NCBI GenBank assembly: GCA_030684395.1
Contig: JAUXTT010000024.1
Location: 124,001 to 188,000 of the forward strand
Direction: 5' to 3'
DNA: 64,000 nucleotides
Origin: Bacteroidota bacterium
GTDB lineage: Bacteria; Bacteroidota; Bacteroidia; B-17B0; Aurantibacillaceae
The position numbers were made by a program, and so were the translations under genes. Below the pieces are notes generated by a model that saw only the letters and a program-made list of their open reading frames with translations, ran no database searches and was not told where the DNA came from. This document shows positions 49,768-59,343 of the stretch, piece after piece (the stretch's first letter is position 1; each line of letters begins with the position of its first letter).

Positions 49768-50628
49768 ATGAAACGCACACTTTTTATATCAGTATTCGCT
49801 TTAGTTGGTTTATTTTTTTCAGCATGCGATTATGTTTCTAATGTTGTGGAAACAAGCAATAATCAAGGAACCCCGGATGACACCGCGGTAGTATACCGTA
49901 AAGTACTCATAGAAGATTTCACCGGGCATAAGTGTTTGAATTGCCCAAATGCAGCAAGAGAACTTCATCGCATTGATTCAGCATATCATGGGAAAATTGT
50001 TCCAATAGCAATTCATGCAGGAACATTTGCCAATACAAACCCACAATATCCCGACGACTACAGAACACCGGAAGGAAATACACTTAATACTACCTTCGGG
50101 TTTAATGCTTATCCCAATGGCCTCATAAGTAGAAAAGATTACGGAACGCCAACCTTCATCAAAGGTTATGACACATGGGAAACAAGCTCCTATCAGTTAA
50201 TGAGTGAGTTAGCCGACTTTAAGATAGACATTGTAAATACATTTAATTCAGGCACCAGCAAACTCACCTGTGAAGTTAATGTAAAAGCATTAAACGATTT
50301 AACCGGAATATATAATTTGTGTGTATTCCTTACTGAAGATAGTATAATTGGTAATCAACTTGATGGTAGTACCCAGGTTCCAAATTATGTTTTTATGCAT
50401 GTTTTAAGAGGATCTTTAAATAGTACTCCTACCGCTTGGGGCGAAGAGATATGGAACGGTGCGGTAACAAAAAACCAAACTACAACAAAAACCTACTCTA
50501 ACTTTACTGTTTCAGGTACCTTTATACCTAAGAATTGCCATGTTGTAGCATATGTTTATAACAACGATAATGCTTCTGCCTCATACTACGAAGTAAAGCA
50601 GGTCGAAATAAAAGAAATTACAGAGTAG
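49768..50628 (+). CDS. Omp28-family lipoprotein with CxxC motif
   Basis: The 286-residue lipoprotein has a signal ending LFFSAC (lipid Cys20). The Omp28 start VYRKVLIEDFTGHKCLNCPNAAREL carries the CxxC pair (Cys56, Cys59), then KIVPIAIHAGTFANTNP and an Ig-like C-terminal half. It begins 11 nt after the DUF6029 stop codon, so the TlpA-like, DUF6029 and this gene form an operon. Compared with the 45463 gene it lacks a T9SS tail and is instead membrane-anchored, giving one surface and one tethered form. Redox or metal handling is inferred. Confidence 0.85.
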   Translation: MKRTLFISVFALVGLFFSACDYVSNVVETSNNQGTPDDTAVVYRKVLIEDFTGHKCLNCPNAARELHRIDSAYHGKIVPIAIHAGTFANTNPQYPDDYRTPEGNTLNTTFGFNAYPNGLISRKDYGTPTFIKGYDTWETSSYQLMSELADFKIDIVNTFNSGTSKLTCEVNVKALNDLTGIYNLCVFLTEDSIIGNQLDGSTQVPNYVFMHVLRGSLNSTPTAWGEEIWNGAVTKNQTTTKTYSNFTVSGTFIPKNCHVVAYVYNNDNASASYYEVKQVEIKEITE

Positions 50629-50636
50629 ACAGAATC

Positions 50637-51353
50637 CTACAAACTCATCATATCCTTTAGCTTAACAGCCTGCCTGCGACTAATCTCAACCTGTTCACCA
50701 CCTTTTAATTTTACCATCAAACCTCCGTTGAACCAGGTTTCGATAGTATCGACCCATTTAAGGTTGATGATGTGTTTTCTGCTTGCCCTGAAAAAAGTTT
50801 TTGGATTTAAGCGTAGATCCAGGTTATTTAAACTTCTTAATATAAGAGGTCGATTGGTATCGAAATAAACGCGCACATAATTTCCTTCACTTTCAAATAA
50901 ACGAATGTTTGAAAGTTTCACAAACCAGCACTTCTCACCATCTTTCACAAACACCTGGTCGTCGTCGTGAAAAGGAGTTGTATTTTCTTTTTTTGTATCC
51001 TTATCTTCCTTTGCAAGTAGTTTCTTTATGGTTTCGTTTAAGCGTTGTTCGGAAACAGGCTTTAATAAATAATCCAGTGCATTTACTTCAAAAGCTCTTA
51101 AAGCAAATTCATCGTACGCAGTAACAAACACCACTTCAGGTAAACCTGAAATTTCTTCTATTAACTCTAAGCCTGTTTTTCCGGGCATCTGAATATCCAG
51201 AAATAAAACATCGGGTTTTAAAGCGTTTATTTTTTCCTTTGCTTCTTCCGCATTGGTACATTCGCCAATAACTTCAATTTCCTTATGGGCTGCAAGCAGG
51301 TTTTTTAGTTCTTGTCTTGCCAGTCTTTCGTCATCAATGATCAATGCTTTCAT
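50637..51353 (-). CDS. LytTR-family response regulator
   Basis: The 238-residue protein has a receiver domain with phosphoacceptor Asp53 (DVLFLDIQMPGKTG), acidic pair DDE at residues 7-9, and the TAYDEFAL segment. A LytTR DNA-binding domain follows (about 135-235: IRLFESEGNYVRVYF, TFFRASRKHIINLKWVDTIE, VEISRRQAVKLKDMM). It would bind direct repeats and regulate transcription; targets are unknown. It follows the LytS-type kinase gene by 39 nt and is its cognate regulator. Confidence 0.95.
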   Translation of the reverse strand: MKALIIDDERLARQELKNLLAAHKEIEVIGECTNAEEAKEKINALKPDVLFLDIQMPGKTGLELIEEISGLPEVVFVTAYDEFALRAFEVNALDYLLKPVSEQRLNETIKKLLAKEDKDTKKENTTPFHDDDQVFVKDGEKCWFVKLSNIRLFESEGNYVRVYFDTNRPLILRSLNNLDLRLNPKTFFRASRKHIINLKWVDTIETWFNGGLMVKLKGGEQVEISRRQAVKLKDMMSL

Positions 51354-51392
51354 ACTTATTTTATTTTCATTACTTAAATATACTCAATTCTC

Positions 51393-52430
51393 TTATGATT
51401 CCTTATACTTAGGAAATTTAACAACTGTGAGCACATGCTCATCACCTTCATTCTGAATGGTGATTTCGGCATCTTCCCCAAAAACATATTTCAACCTATC
51501 AATCGAATTTCTTAAACCAAATCCTGTTTCAGAAATCTGGTTCGCCGTATATCTTCCACTGTTTCTAATACTTACATACAAACAATCTTCTTTCACTTCA
51601 GTGGTCATTAAAAGGTCTCCGCCTTTGGTTAATTTAGAGATTCCATGCTTAATTCCATTTTCCACGAGTGTTTGAATAAGCAAAGGCGGAATAAAAAATT
51701 CATTTGCCTCCGGAATTATTTTAACATCAAAATTCAATCTTTCTTCGAACCGCACCTTTTCCAAATTCAAATAGTCGGTAACTATCTTTACTTCATCGGA
51801 AAAAGAAATAACCTTATTCTTTTCCATCATTAAGGTATTACGCAAAATATTGGAAAGTTGGGTAATGGATTCCTTTGCTTTAGCAGGGTTTTCATCTATC
51901 AAAGCTCGAATACTATTCATAGAATTAAACATAAAATGCGGGTTCAACTGAGACTTCAGTTTGTTCAACTCAATTTCTTTAATGTTCGCCTGCCATCTTA
52001 AAGATTGCATCTCTGCCTGGGTAAAATTCAATAAAAAGTGGTAAGAGAAATAAGCCAAACTCCAGAAGAAAAACACAAAAGCATAATTGATGATATTTGC
52101 TATTGAATCAATGAAAACTATTTTGGTAGAAATGTCATGAACAAAAATTTCTAAAACGTATTGTCCGAAGTAAAAAAGTGTAGCATTAATAAATGAACCG
52201 ATAATCACCAGAGGTATTTGAATATACAATTTCAATTCCATCAAGTGCAAACGAATAAATATAGTCCGGAAGAGGTGCGTAATTCCAATGCCTAGTGGAA
52301 GCCAGGTGAAATAAATAATAAGGTCCGAAAATTCGATGGGATTCTGAAGAACAAAAAAGAGTAAGTTAAGCAGTACGTAAACAAACCATCCTGCTAACTG
52401 ACATAACCAATACAGCTTCTTTTTTGACAT
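51393..52430 (-). CDS. LytS-type membrane histidine kinase
   Basis: The 345-residue kinase has four membrane helices (about residues 7-150), then the His_kinase domain with phosphoacceptor His in LKSQLNPHFMFNSMNSIRALI. The ATPase domain has the segments LVENGIKHGISKLTKGG and IRNSGRYTANQISETGFGLRNSIDRL. It is transcribed with the LytTR regulator. The membrane domain is too short to show the ligand; the pair is typical of Bacteroidota and could sense envelope state or small molecules. Confidence 0.93.
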   Translation of the reverse strand: MSKKKLYWLCQLAGWFVYVLLNLLFFVLQNPIEFSDLIIYFTWLPLGIGITHLFRTIFIRLHLMELKLYIQIPLVIIGSFINATLFYFGQYVLEIFVHDISTKIVFIDSIANIINYAFVFFFWSLAYFSYHFLLNFTQAEMQSLRWQANIKEIELNKLKSQLNPHFMFNSMNSIRALIDENPAKAKESITQLSNILRNTLMMEKNKVISFSDEVKIVTDYLNLEKVRFEERLNFDVKIIPEANEFFIPPLLIQTLVENGIKHGISKLTKGGDLLMTTEVKEDCLYVSIRNSGRYTANQISETGFGLRNSIDRLKYVFGEDAEITIQNEGDEHVLTVVKFPKYKES

Positions 52431-52447
52431 CCCTTTAGTTTTTCAGT

Positions 52448-52463
52448 CCCGATAGCTATCGGG
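52448..52463. repeat. 16-bp palindrome CCCGATAGCTATCGGG
   Basis: A perfect self-complementary 16-mer lies in the 41-nt gap between the M61 peptidase and LytS-type kinase genes. I recall this sequence as recurrent between genes in Bacteroidota. A weaker relative (ACCGGTATCTATCGGT) follows the SpoIIE gene near 15103. It could be a dispersed repeat, an attenuator or a terminator. Confidence 0.75.
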
Positions 52464-52471
52464 ATAAACGA

Positions 52472-54331
52472 TCAATTACCATTTAAACCTAACCATGCAT
52501 TGCGGGCAACGATTTGTTTAGAGGTAGCACTTTTATTGATATCTATATTGTTATAAAATGTGGTTATTACTGATCTTTGTTTTGCTTTTAACTTCACTTT
52601 CTTTTCTTTCCCCTTTTTGTTTTTACGCATCACAACAACAACCAGCTTGTCGCCCTCTTTTGAGCTGCCCATAAATTCCTGAAATACATTTTGTACATTC
52701 TCTATATTCAACGTTTTGTTATCAAACGAAATTACCTCATCGCCGTCTTTGTATCCCAAATCTTTTCCGAACTCATTCATTTCGGATATATCGTACACAA
52801 TGATCCTTTCGTTTTGCGGGTTAACACCAAAACCAACTCCTCCAATTGTCAGAACTTTTTTCTGTTCTTTATATGTATACTTTAAACCGACTTTATCGAA
52901 TATTTCTTCATAAGGAAGTTTTTGGTTTCCCGCAACATATGCATTCAAAAACTTTCTTACTTCCGGGGAAGTAAGTTTTTCAATGTCATTAAAAAGATCG
53001 GAGTCTTTAAATGAAGTGTTCTTTCCGTATTTTTTAGCCAGATCCCTCATCAGTTCTTGTGTACCATATTTGCCATTACTATTATAACGTAAAAGGATGT
53101 CCAAACACATTCCTATCAAAGCTCCTTTGGCATATACATTTTGATATTGTTCGTGATACAAAGGGTCTAAAACATTTTTACTCATATAAGTGAAAGGGAG
53201 GGTGTCATTAAAATACTTTTGTGACTCCTCCATTTTCCCCTGCATTATATTCAAAAAATTATCGATGTCAATCAAGCCATATTTTACCTGGACATGGTGC
53301 GCCGCGTATTCTGTAAGGCCTTCATATAACCACAAATGTTCGCTCATCTTTGGATTATTAAAGTCAAAAAATCCAATCTCTTCTGAATGTATATTTAAAG
53401 GCGTAACGATGTGAAAAAATTCGTGAGCCGCAACATCTTTCATCGTTTGAGCTAACTGTTGCGGGTCGCTTTCCATTAAAACGTAAAAAGAAGAATAGGA
53501 ATGTTCCAACGCTCCTGTTGCCCCTGAACCTGTAAGAGAATCAGTGAGGTAGATCAAAAAAGCATATTTTTCAACAGGTAAAGTGCCTCCCAGGTATTCC
53601 TTTTGAGCATTTAACACCGAATCAATATTTCTGGCAATAAACTCAGAGCTAACTTTTTTATTCGGGCTAAAAACTGAAACCAGCACTTTAGTTCCACCCA
53701 CATTTATAACAGTTGTATCAGGCCTGCAATACATAATGGGAGAATCAACCAGGTCATGATAGTCGAATACATTGATTACATCTTTTGTTCCTTCCGTTTT
53801 GATATTGGTTAAACCTGTAGAAGCATAAAAACCTTCGGGCTTGATAATTTCCAATCTGAAATTCAAATTCAGTTTATCTTTGAAGTAACCAAAAAAACCA
53901 TGGTTATTCAATACATAATTCTGGTTTCTTTCAATGTTGGTTCCCCCGGGTTCAAACACAAAATCTTTTTTGATCTTTGTATCCCATGTATCTTCAACAG
54001 TATACGTGATATAATCAATTTGTGACGGGTCGGTGATAAGGTATGAGTTAACATCGGGTTGCGTGTATGTGATTTCTTTTCCCTCTTTACCAATTACTTT
54101 AAAATTCTTTATGAATCTTCCGAAATCATAAACAGCATAAGTGCCCGGGATAATAGAAGGGAACATAAAAGTTGCCTCTATTTCATTAATTGCCGGAGGA
54201 ATCAGTTTAACATCGATATCATCGATTGTTCCTTTTGTTAGATCAACAAAATACTTGTATTCTGAAACAGGTTGAGAAAATGAAATTGCTACTGACAAAA
54301 AAGAGATCAGTAAGGTAAAATGCAGCCGCAT
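52472..54331 (-). CDS. M61 glycyl aminopeptidase-like metallopeptidase with PDZ domain
   Basis: The 619-residue protein has a signal peptide (MRLHFTLLISFLSVAISFSQ), an N-terminal beta domain (about 20-200), then the gluzincin catalytic domain with HEFFHIVTP at about residues 303-311 (HExxH) and the downstream Glu in LYEGLTEYAAH. A PDZ domain follows near the C-terminus (VGFGVNPQNERIIVYDI ... DLGYKDGDEVISFDNKTL). M61 enzymes release N-terminal residues, often Gly or Ala, in the periplasm or outside. Its neighbours are the two-component genes, which may or may not be linked. Confidence 0.93.
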   Translation of the reverse strand: MRLHFTLLISFLSVAISFSQPVSEYKYFVDLTKGTIDDIDVKLIPPAINEIEATFMFPSIIPGTYAVYDFGRFIKNFKVIGKEGKEITYTQPDVNSYLITDPSQIDYITYTVEDTWDTKIKKDFVFEPGGTNIERNQNYVLNNHGFFGYFKDKLNLNFRLEIIKPEGFYASTGLTNIKTEGTKDVINVFDYHDLVDSPIMYCRPDTTVINVGGTKVLVSVFSPNKKVSSEFIARNIDSVLNAQKEYLGGTLPVEKYAFLIYLTDSLTGSGATGALEHSYSSFYVLMESDPQQLAQTMKDVAAHEFFHIVTPLNIHSEEIGFFDFNNPKMSEHLWLYEGLTEYAAHHVQVKYGLIDIDNFLNIMQGKMEESQKYFNDTLPFTYMSKNVLDPLYHEQYQNVYAKGALIGMCLDILLRYNSNGKYGTQELMRDLAKKYGKNTSFKDSDLFNDIEKLTSPEVRKFLNAYVAGNQKLPYEEIFDKVGLKYTYKEQKKVLTIGGVGFGVNPQNERIIVYDISEMNEFGKDLGYKDGDEVISFDNKTLNIENVQNVFQEFMGSSKEGDKLVVVVMRKNKKGKEKKVKLKAKQRSVITTFYNNIDINKSATSKQIVARNAWLGLNGN

Positions 54332-54454
54332 AGAGTTAGTAATTGTATTACAAATATATAATAAGTTTTTTCATAAAAGCCAAACAGATTTACCATATAC
54401 ATTAGAACTTTATGACAGGCAAAAATCAGGTATTAACGACAATTCAGATTTAAT

Positions 54455-55150
54455 TTAGTCTCTTGTAAGGAGTGAGTCATTAATTAACTTAATAACATAT
54501 TCCAATTGCTCTTCTTTGCTAAGATCGGTATTATCCAGTACGATGGCATCCTTTGCCCTTGTAAGCGGGCTTTCCTTCCGGCGTGTATCATCATAATCAC
54601 GTTGTTGAAGGTTTTGTTTAACCTCATCAAACTCTACGTGCTCACCCTTACTGTTTAACTCATCCAACCGTCTGTTAACCCTGGTTTCAATATCAGCGGT
54701 CATAAACAGTTTTAACTCCGCATCGGGGAAAACGTGTGAACCAATATCTCTTCCATCCATAACTACGCCCTTGTTAACCCCAAATTCACGTTGAATAGCC
54801 ACCATATGCTCGCGTACCTCTTTTATTGTACTAATCTTGCTTACATTCTCAGCAATTTCCATGGAACGGATCTCTTTTTCAACATTTTCACCATTCATGT
54901 ATGTTTCCGAAGTTTTTGTAAATGGATTAAACTGAAAACTTAAATGGATCTCAGGGAGGCAGGCAATTATTTCTTCAGCTATAAATTTTTTCTTTTTAAT
55001 GAGTCCTTTTCGCATACAGAAAAGGGTAACACATCTGTACATAGCTCCTGAATCAATGTATGCGTAATTCAACCGTGCAGCTAAAGCTTTTGCAATGGTA
55101 CTTTTTCCGCAGGATGAATAACCATCTATGGCAATGGTAATATTACTCAT
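54455..55150 (-). CDS. cmk: Cytidylate kinase
   Basis: Cmk phosphorylates CMP and dCMP with ATP in the cytoplasm. The 231-residue protein has the P-loop AIDGYSSCGKSTIAKALA (residues 7-24), the CMP-binding segment YIDSGAMYRCVTLF, the Asp-Gly-Arg motif GVVMDGRDIGSHVFPDAELKLF, and the lid RRLDEL ... QRDYDDTRRKESPL. Length fits the family. It is monocistronic and separated from its neighbours by gaps above 100 nt. Confidence 0.96.
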   Translation of the reverse strand: MSNITIAIDGYSSCGKSTIAKALAARLNYAYIDSGAMYRCVTLFCMRKGLIKKKKFIAEEIIACLPEIHLSFQFNPFTKTSETYMNGENVEKEIRSMEIAENVSKISTIKEVREHMVAIQREFGVNKGVVMDGRDIGSHVFPDAELKLFMTADIETRVNRRLDELNSKGEHVEFDEVKQNLQQRDYDDTRRKESPLTRAKDAIVLDNTDLSKEEQLEYVIKLINDSLLTRD

Positions 55151-55212
55151 AACGTTCGTAAAGATAATTAAAATATAGAAGTTTCAAAGTAGATTGTTTG
55201 AGCCCGGTGTAA

Positions 55213-55252
55213 ACAAAAAGGCCGGAAAACCCACTAAGAGCCACCAGCCTTT
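55213..55252 (-). terminator. Terminator of the PKD-repeat gene
   Basis: On the minus strand AAAGGCTGG (55252-55244) pairs with CCGGCCTTT (55225-55217), 9 bp with one G-U, an 18-nt loop, followed by TTTGTTT. Confidence 0.7.
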
Positions 55253-55275
55253 CCACCTTTCTCAACAAAGATCAA

Positions 55276-58200
55276 TTATCTTACAACATCAACAGTGCCG
55301 TGATAATTATGCTTTTTACTAAACACGTCGGTTAACTGAACTTTATACACATAAATATCCTGCTGAACTGTTTTACCACTTTTACCCTGAACGGTTCCAT
55401 CCCATGATTTGTTTAATTCCTCGGAGAAGAAAATCATATTCCCCCAACGATCATATATCCACATTTTGTACTCCTCAATTCCCATTCCTTCGCCTTTAAA
55501 ACCCTCATTCACTCCATCTTCATTAGGACTAAATGCATTTGGAATATAGAAAGTGAAAGCAGGTTTGATCTCTACTGTTTTTTCAATGCTGTCTCTACAA
55601 CCGTAAGTATTTGTAACCACCTGAGTGATCGAATAAGTTTGGGCAATATCACTGTTAAACAGATAGGTAAAATCAACACTTTGAGTTGTAAATCCATCGC
55701 TCACAACGTAATTTAATGTAGAAGCTCCACTTGAAGTATTTTGAATCCCAATCTCAGGATTAATTACATTCAAATCAAGATCCTCCTGAGTGCTTATAGT
55801 AAACCCGGCAGTAGGTGAAGGAAATACGTTTATAAGATTTGGTTTTGTTACACTCGACGAACATCCGTTATCCGAAACCGCTGTTAAGGTCACACTATAA
55901 TTTCCTGATCCATAACAATGATTGCCCACTGCATTTTCTTCGGTATTTCCATCTCCGAAATCCCAGGTGTAAGTTGCAATACTTCCGGAAGCAATAGTTG
56001 TTTGATTTGTAAAATCAACACACATGGTTGGGCAAGCCGAAACCTGAGGAGCAGTAAACTGAACATTCGGGTTTGGATTCACACGAATGGAAGAAGAATA
56101 ACTTGCCTCACACCCGTATTCTGTTTGGATTTGTAATGTCACCAAATAAGTTCCGAAAGAAGTGTAATTATAAGCGGGCGACGATCCAATGTTATCAATA
56201 GTTCCATCCGTTGTAAAATCCCAGTTAAATGAACTGATAGCACCATCAACTGAACTTGATACATTTGAGAAAGTAGTTGCATCCCCTAAACACTGGGTTG
56301 TTCCGTTAAAAAAAGCCACTGGGTTGTTGTGTACCACCACCTGACTTATAGCCTGATTGTAACAGCCATTATTGGTGGTGGTCTCTAATTTAGCATTAAA
56401 CAGTCCTGCATTGGCGTATGTGAATGTTGGGTTTGTGAACCCACTCGCATCAGTTATGCCGTCATTATTAAAATCCCACACACGTGAAACAATCATGCCT
56501 CCGCCCGGAACTGTGGTTTGATCACTAAATTGTGTTGACTGGGTATGACATTCGGTAGTAGCAGCAAAACTGGTAACAGGCAAAGGAAATACTGTTATAG
56601 GAAAACTATAAGTATTTAAACAACCTTCATTTGTACCAATGCTTAAACTTACCTGATATGTTCCTGCAGCGCTATACTGATGCGTGGGGTTTAATCCACC
56701 GGATGTTGTATTGTCTCCGAAATCCCATGCATATTGATTGATTTGAGAAGGCAAAGTCACTGAAGATGTGTTTTGAAAAACAGCAAAGGCATTGGTGCAA
56801 ACATTACTTGTAGTAAAAGCTGCAATAGGATTAGGGCTCACAACGGAAACATTTATAATATTAGACATGCAACCCACATTAGTAGTAACAGCTAAACGTA
56901 CATTATGATTGCCGGCTGCCGGGAAAGTGTAAATTGGATTTGTTAAAGTATTGTCGGTAATACCGTCAGAATTAAAATCCCATTGCCAGTTTACAATGCT
57001 ACCCGTAGGAACGGTGCTATTACTTGTGAAAGAAGTAACCTGTGTTAAACACACAGAAGTACTTACAAATGCAGCAGTTGGAAGAGGTGCAATAGTTACA
57101 GGATAACTTGCAGTACCCGAACACCCATTAGCATTAGTAATAGTAAGTGTGATGTTATAATTTCCTGATATCGCATAAATATGGTTTGCATTTAATGATG
57201 TAGCTGTTGTATTATCCCCAAAATTCCATAACCACATCTCTCCACCGATAAGCCCCGGAGTTTGGTTAGTGAAATTTACGGGACTACCTGCACAAACACC
57301 TCCTGTAATAAACTGGGGAGTTGGCGGAATATCAATAGTAATTACCTGAGTAGTTGTATCACTGCAACCTGTAGAAGCTACAGTAGCAACTAGTGTTACC
57401 GTGTATGTACCATCACTCAAGTATGTATGCATAGGTTGTTCCATAAATGATGCGGTACCATCACCAAAATCCCACAGGAAATTCATCTGATTATTTCCGT
57501 TTACTGAACTTGTATTGTTAAATAACACATTTAAACTACAGGCATTGGTTCCACCAACTACGCCAAATTGCGCAACAGGAGTTGGATAATTATTAACTAC
57601 ATAATTGATAAGTGGTGTGCTACAACCTGTTACGGTAGTAAGCTGAACCGAATAATTACCCGGAGCATTAACCGTTGCACAATTTCCGCTTTGGTTCACT
57701 ATGCCTAGGCCTACCCATGCATAAGTTTGAAATCCGGGAGGAGCACAAATATCAGTCACACCACCTACACACAAACTATCGTTTTGAGTAATACCATACG
57801 ATACACAAGAACCATCTATGTATGCATAAGCATAATGTCCACCCAAAGCGCAATCATAGGTTGTAAAACGGATGGTCACATTTTGTCCTACATAAGCACT
57901 AAGATCAACACTAACAGTTGTCCACGGTTTGTATATAGCTCCGTTACAATTTGCTGAATTTTGAAAACCCGGAATTCCTTGACCTGCAGACACCTGATAA
58001 AAAGTACATGGGATTTGAACTCCTGCATTATCCAACATTTCGATCTGAAAACTTGGTTGTTCAGTTGCGGTGTGCCCCGGTTCTTCCAGTACAACAGCAT
58101 AACGATAAGTGTAATTTGCATTTGCCTGTGTAACTGTAAAAGTTTGTTCCAATCTGTCAGCTACACCATTCACATTGTTATCGCCCAAACGAACAGAGAA

Positions 58201-58644
58201 ATTTCCTCCGGGTGCTACAAGCGGAAACCCACCACATGGATCAGTTCCTGTTCCTGACATTACTTGCTGAGCTCCACCTGCACCAGCACAACATCCCTGA
58301 GCGTTATACAGCGGGTTGTAACCTGTTGAAGTTGTCCAACCGGTAAGATCTCCTGATTCGAAATCCATGTTGGTACATGCCGCCTGAACAGACGGGGGTG
58401 TTTGGATTAAACGTTCTGTTACATAGAAATTATGAAAAACATAATCTCTTTTTTTAGCACTAATATACTCGCCATAGTGCTCGTGGTTGTGGGGATGGCT
58501 TTGCAAAAAGAAATCTCTTTCCTTTTGTTCGTTAAAGCCTTGCAAACTGTCAGTCGTAGTAACGACCGGAGTTTGGCCAAACATACTTGCCGTAATAAGG
58601 CTCAGCAAGAATGCTATTCTTAAAATTAATAATTTCTTTTTCAT
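55276..58644 (-). CDS. Large PKD-repeat surface protein with T9SS type B (gliding-associated) C-terminal domain
   Basis: The 1122-residue protein has a signal peptide (MKKKLLILRIAFLLSLITASMFGQ). After an N-terminal jelly-roll domain (about 80-280), about seven or eight PKD-type Ig domains follow, each with the strand ...W(D/N)FGDG(T/N)... (FLWDFGDGTASF, WLWNFGDNTTATS, YAWDFGDNTTSGG, YTWDFGDGNTEEN). Some units instead carry WDFN(S/N)DGITDN. The end (FYIPNAFSPNEDGVNEGF, MWIYDRWGNMIFFS, SWDGTVQGK, YVYKVQLTDVFSKKHNYHGTVDVVR) is the type B T9SS sorting domain of SprB-like proteins. It is probably an adhesin or a filamentous surface protein. The start at 58644 gives the signal peptide; the ATG at 58671 adds nine residues. 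It is transcribed alone. Confidence 0.93.
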   Translation of the reverse strand: MKKKLLILRIAFLLSLITASMFGQTPVVTTTDSLQGFNEQKERDFFLQSHPHNHEHYGEYISAKKRDYVFHNFYVTERLIQTPPSVQAACTNMDFESGDLTGWTTSTGYNPLYNAQGCCAGAGGAQQVMSGTGTDPCGGFPLVAPGGNFSVRLGDNNVNGVADRLEQTFTVTQANANYTYRYAVVLEEPGHTATEQPSFQIEMLDNAGVQIPCTFYQVSAGQGIPGFQNSANCNGAIYKPWTTVSVDLSAYVGQNVTIRFTTYDCALGGHYAYAYIDGSCVSYGITQNDSLCVGGVTDICAPPGFQTYAWVGLGIVNQSGNCATVNAPGNYSVQLTTVTGCSTPLINYVVNNYPTPVAQFGVVGGTNACSLNVLFNNTSSVNGNNQMNFLWDFGDGTASFMEQPMHTYLSDGTYTVTLVATVASTGCSDTTTQVITIDIPPTPQFITGGVCAGSPVNFTNQTPGLIGGEMWLWNFGDNTTATSLNANHIYAISGNYNITLTITNANGCSGTASYPVTIAPLPTAAFVSTSVCLTQVTSFTSNSTVPTGSIVNWQWDFNSDGITDNTLTNPIYTFPAAGNHNVRLAVTTNVGCMSNIINVSVVSPNPIAAFTTSNVCTNAFAVFQNTSSVTLPSQINQYAWDFGDNTTSGGLNPTHQYSAAGTYQVSLSIGTNEGCLNTYSFPITVFPLPVTSFAATTECHTQSTQFSDQTTVPGGGMIVSRVWDFNNDGITDASGFTNPTFTYANAGLFNAKLETTTNNGCYNQAISQVVVHNNPVAFFNGTTQCLGDATTFSNVSSSVDGAISSFNWDFTTDGTIDNIGSSPAYNYTSFGTYLVTLQIQTEYGCEASYSSSIRVNPNPNVQFTAPQVSACPTMCVDFTNQTTIASGSIATYTWDFGDGNTEENAVGNHCYGSGNYSVTLTAVSDNGCSSSVTKPNLINVFPSPTAGFTISTQEDLDLNVINPEIGIQNTSSGASTLNYVVSDGFTTQSVDFTYLFNSDIAQTYSITQVVTNTYGCRDSIEKTVEIKPAFTFYIPNAFSPNEDGVNEGFKGEGMGIEEYKMWIYDRWGNMIFFSEELNKSWDGTVQGKSGKTVQQDIYVYKVQLTDVFSKKHNYHGTVDVVR

Positions 58645-59343
58645 TGCTAATAAGGTTTTGAATATTTTCAACTACAATTTCGTTTTTCATACACAGCATA
58701 TTATTTCTTTTATTATTTATAAATTTCCCAAGGTGTTCAATTGAAGATAACAATAGAGGTTTATTGTTTTTTGCGGGACGTACTTTCCCCTTCAACGGAT
58801 AAATGTAATTTCTCTCCGCTGTACGCTTTAAATTAAAACCAGATTGTTATTAAGCTGAAAAATAAATTTTCATTTCGCCTCCTCTTCTAAATCAATTCCA
58901 ATTAATCTGAAAAATTGAGTTCTACTGAAATAACGTTTGACAAGGGTAGTATAACGTTTTCCTCTACCTTTTACGTGGTCGTTTTTTAAAAGGTTGTGCA
59001 AATGTAAGAAGGTGAAAAGTTCTTTTTTTGATATTTAAGGCCAATTAAATGTGCTTTGGAGAGCTCACAACATCAATACTTGTAGACGAATAATGAAAAA
59101 TAAAAGACGAACAACGATAATGTGCTAGTCGTTTTGTTACATATTTCTTTTATCAAAGATCAAGGCCAAGAGCAACTATTAGATAAAATAGCAAAAATGA
59201 TAGACAAAAACAAATCTATTTTAACTTTTTTATTGATTTCATGAAACTTCTACATTGATGTACCCAAATTTTAACTTTCTTTTAAAGAAAACTTGAAAAC
59301 TGAATACTCTAGTAAGTATCTTTAAACCTTAAATAAACATAGT
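58645..59343. other. AT-rich gap between two divergent genes
   Basis: About 700 bp with no convincing reading frame. It lies upstream of both the PKD-repeat gene (minus) and the TerB-DnaJ gene (plus). A consensus -7 box TACATTTG is present on the minus strand at 59006-58999, which would give the PKD gene a leader of about 350 nt or start an unrecognised small RNA. A near-consensus box TATCTTTA lies before the 59344 start codon. Confidence 0.4.

Noticed and set aside
58432-58744. Plus-strand frames at the 5' end of the PKD-repeat gene
   Set aside because: They are antisense to the signal peptide region of a clear T9SS protein, and no promoter or domain supports them.
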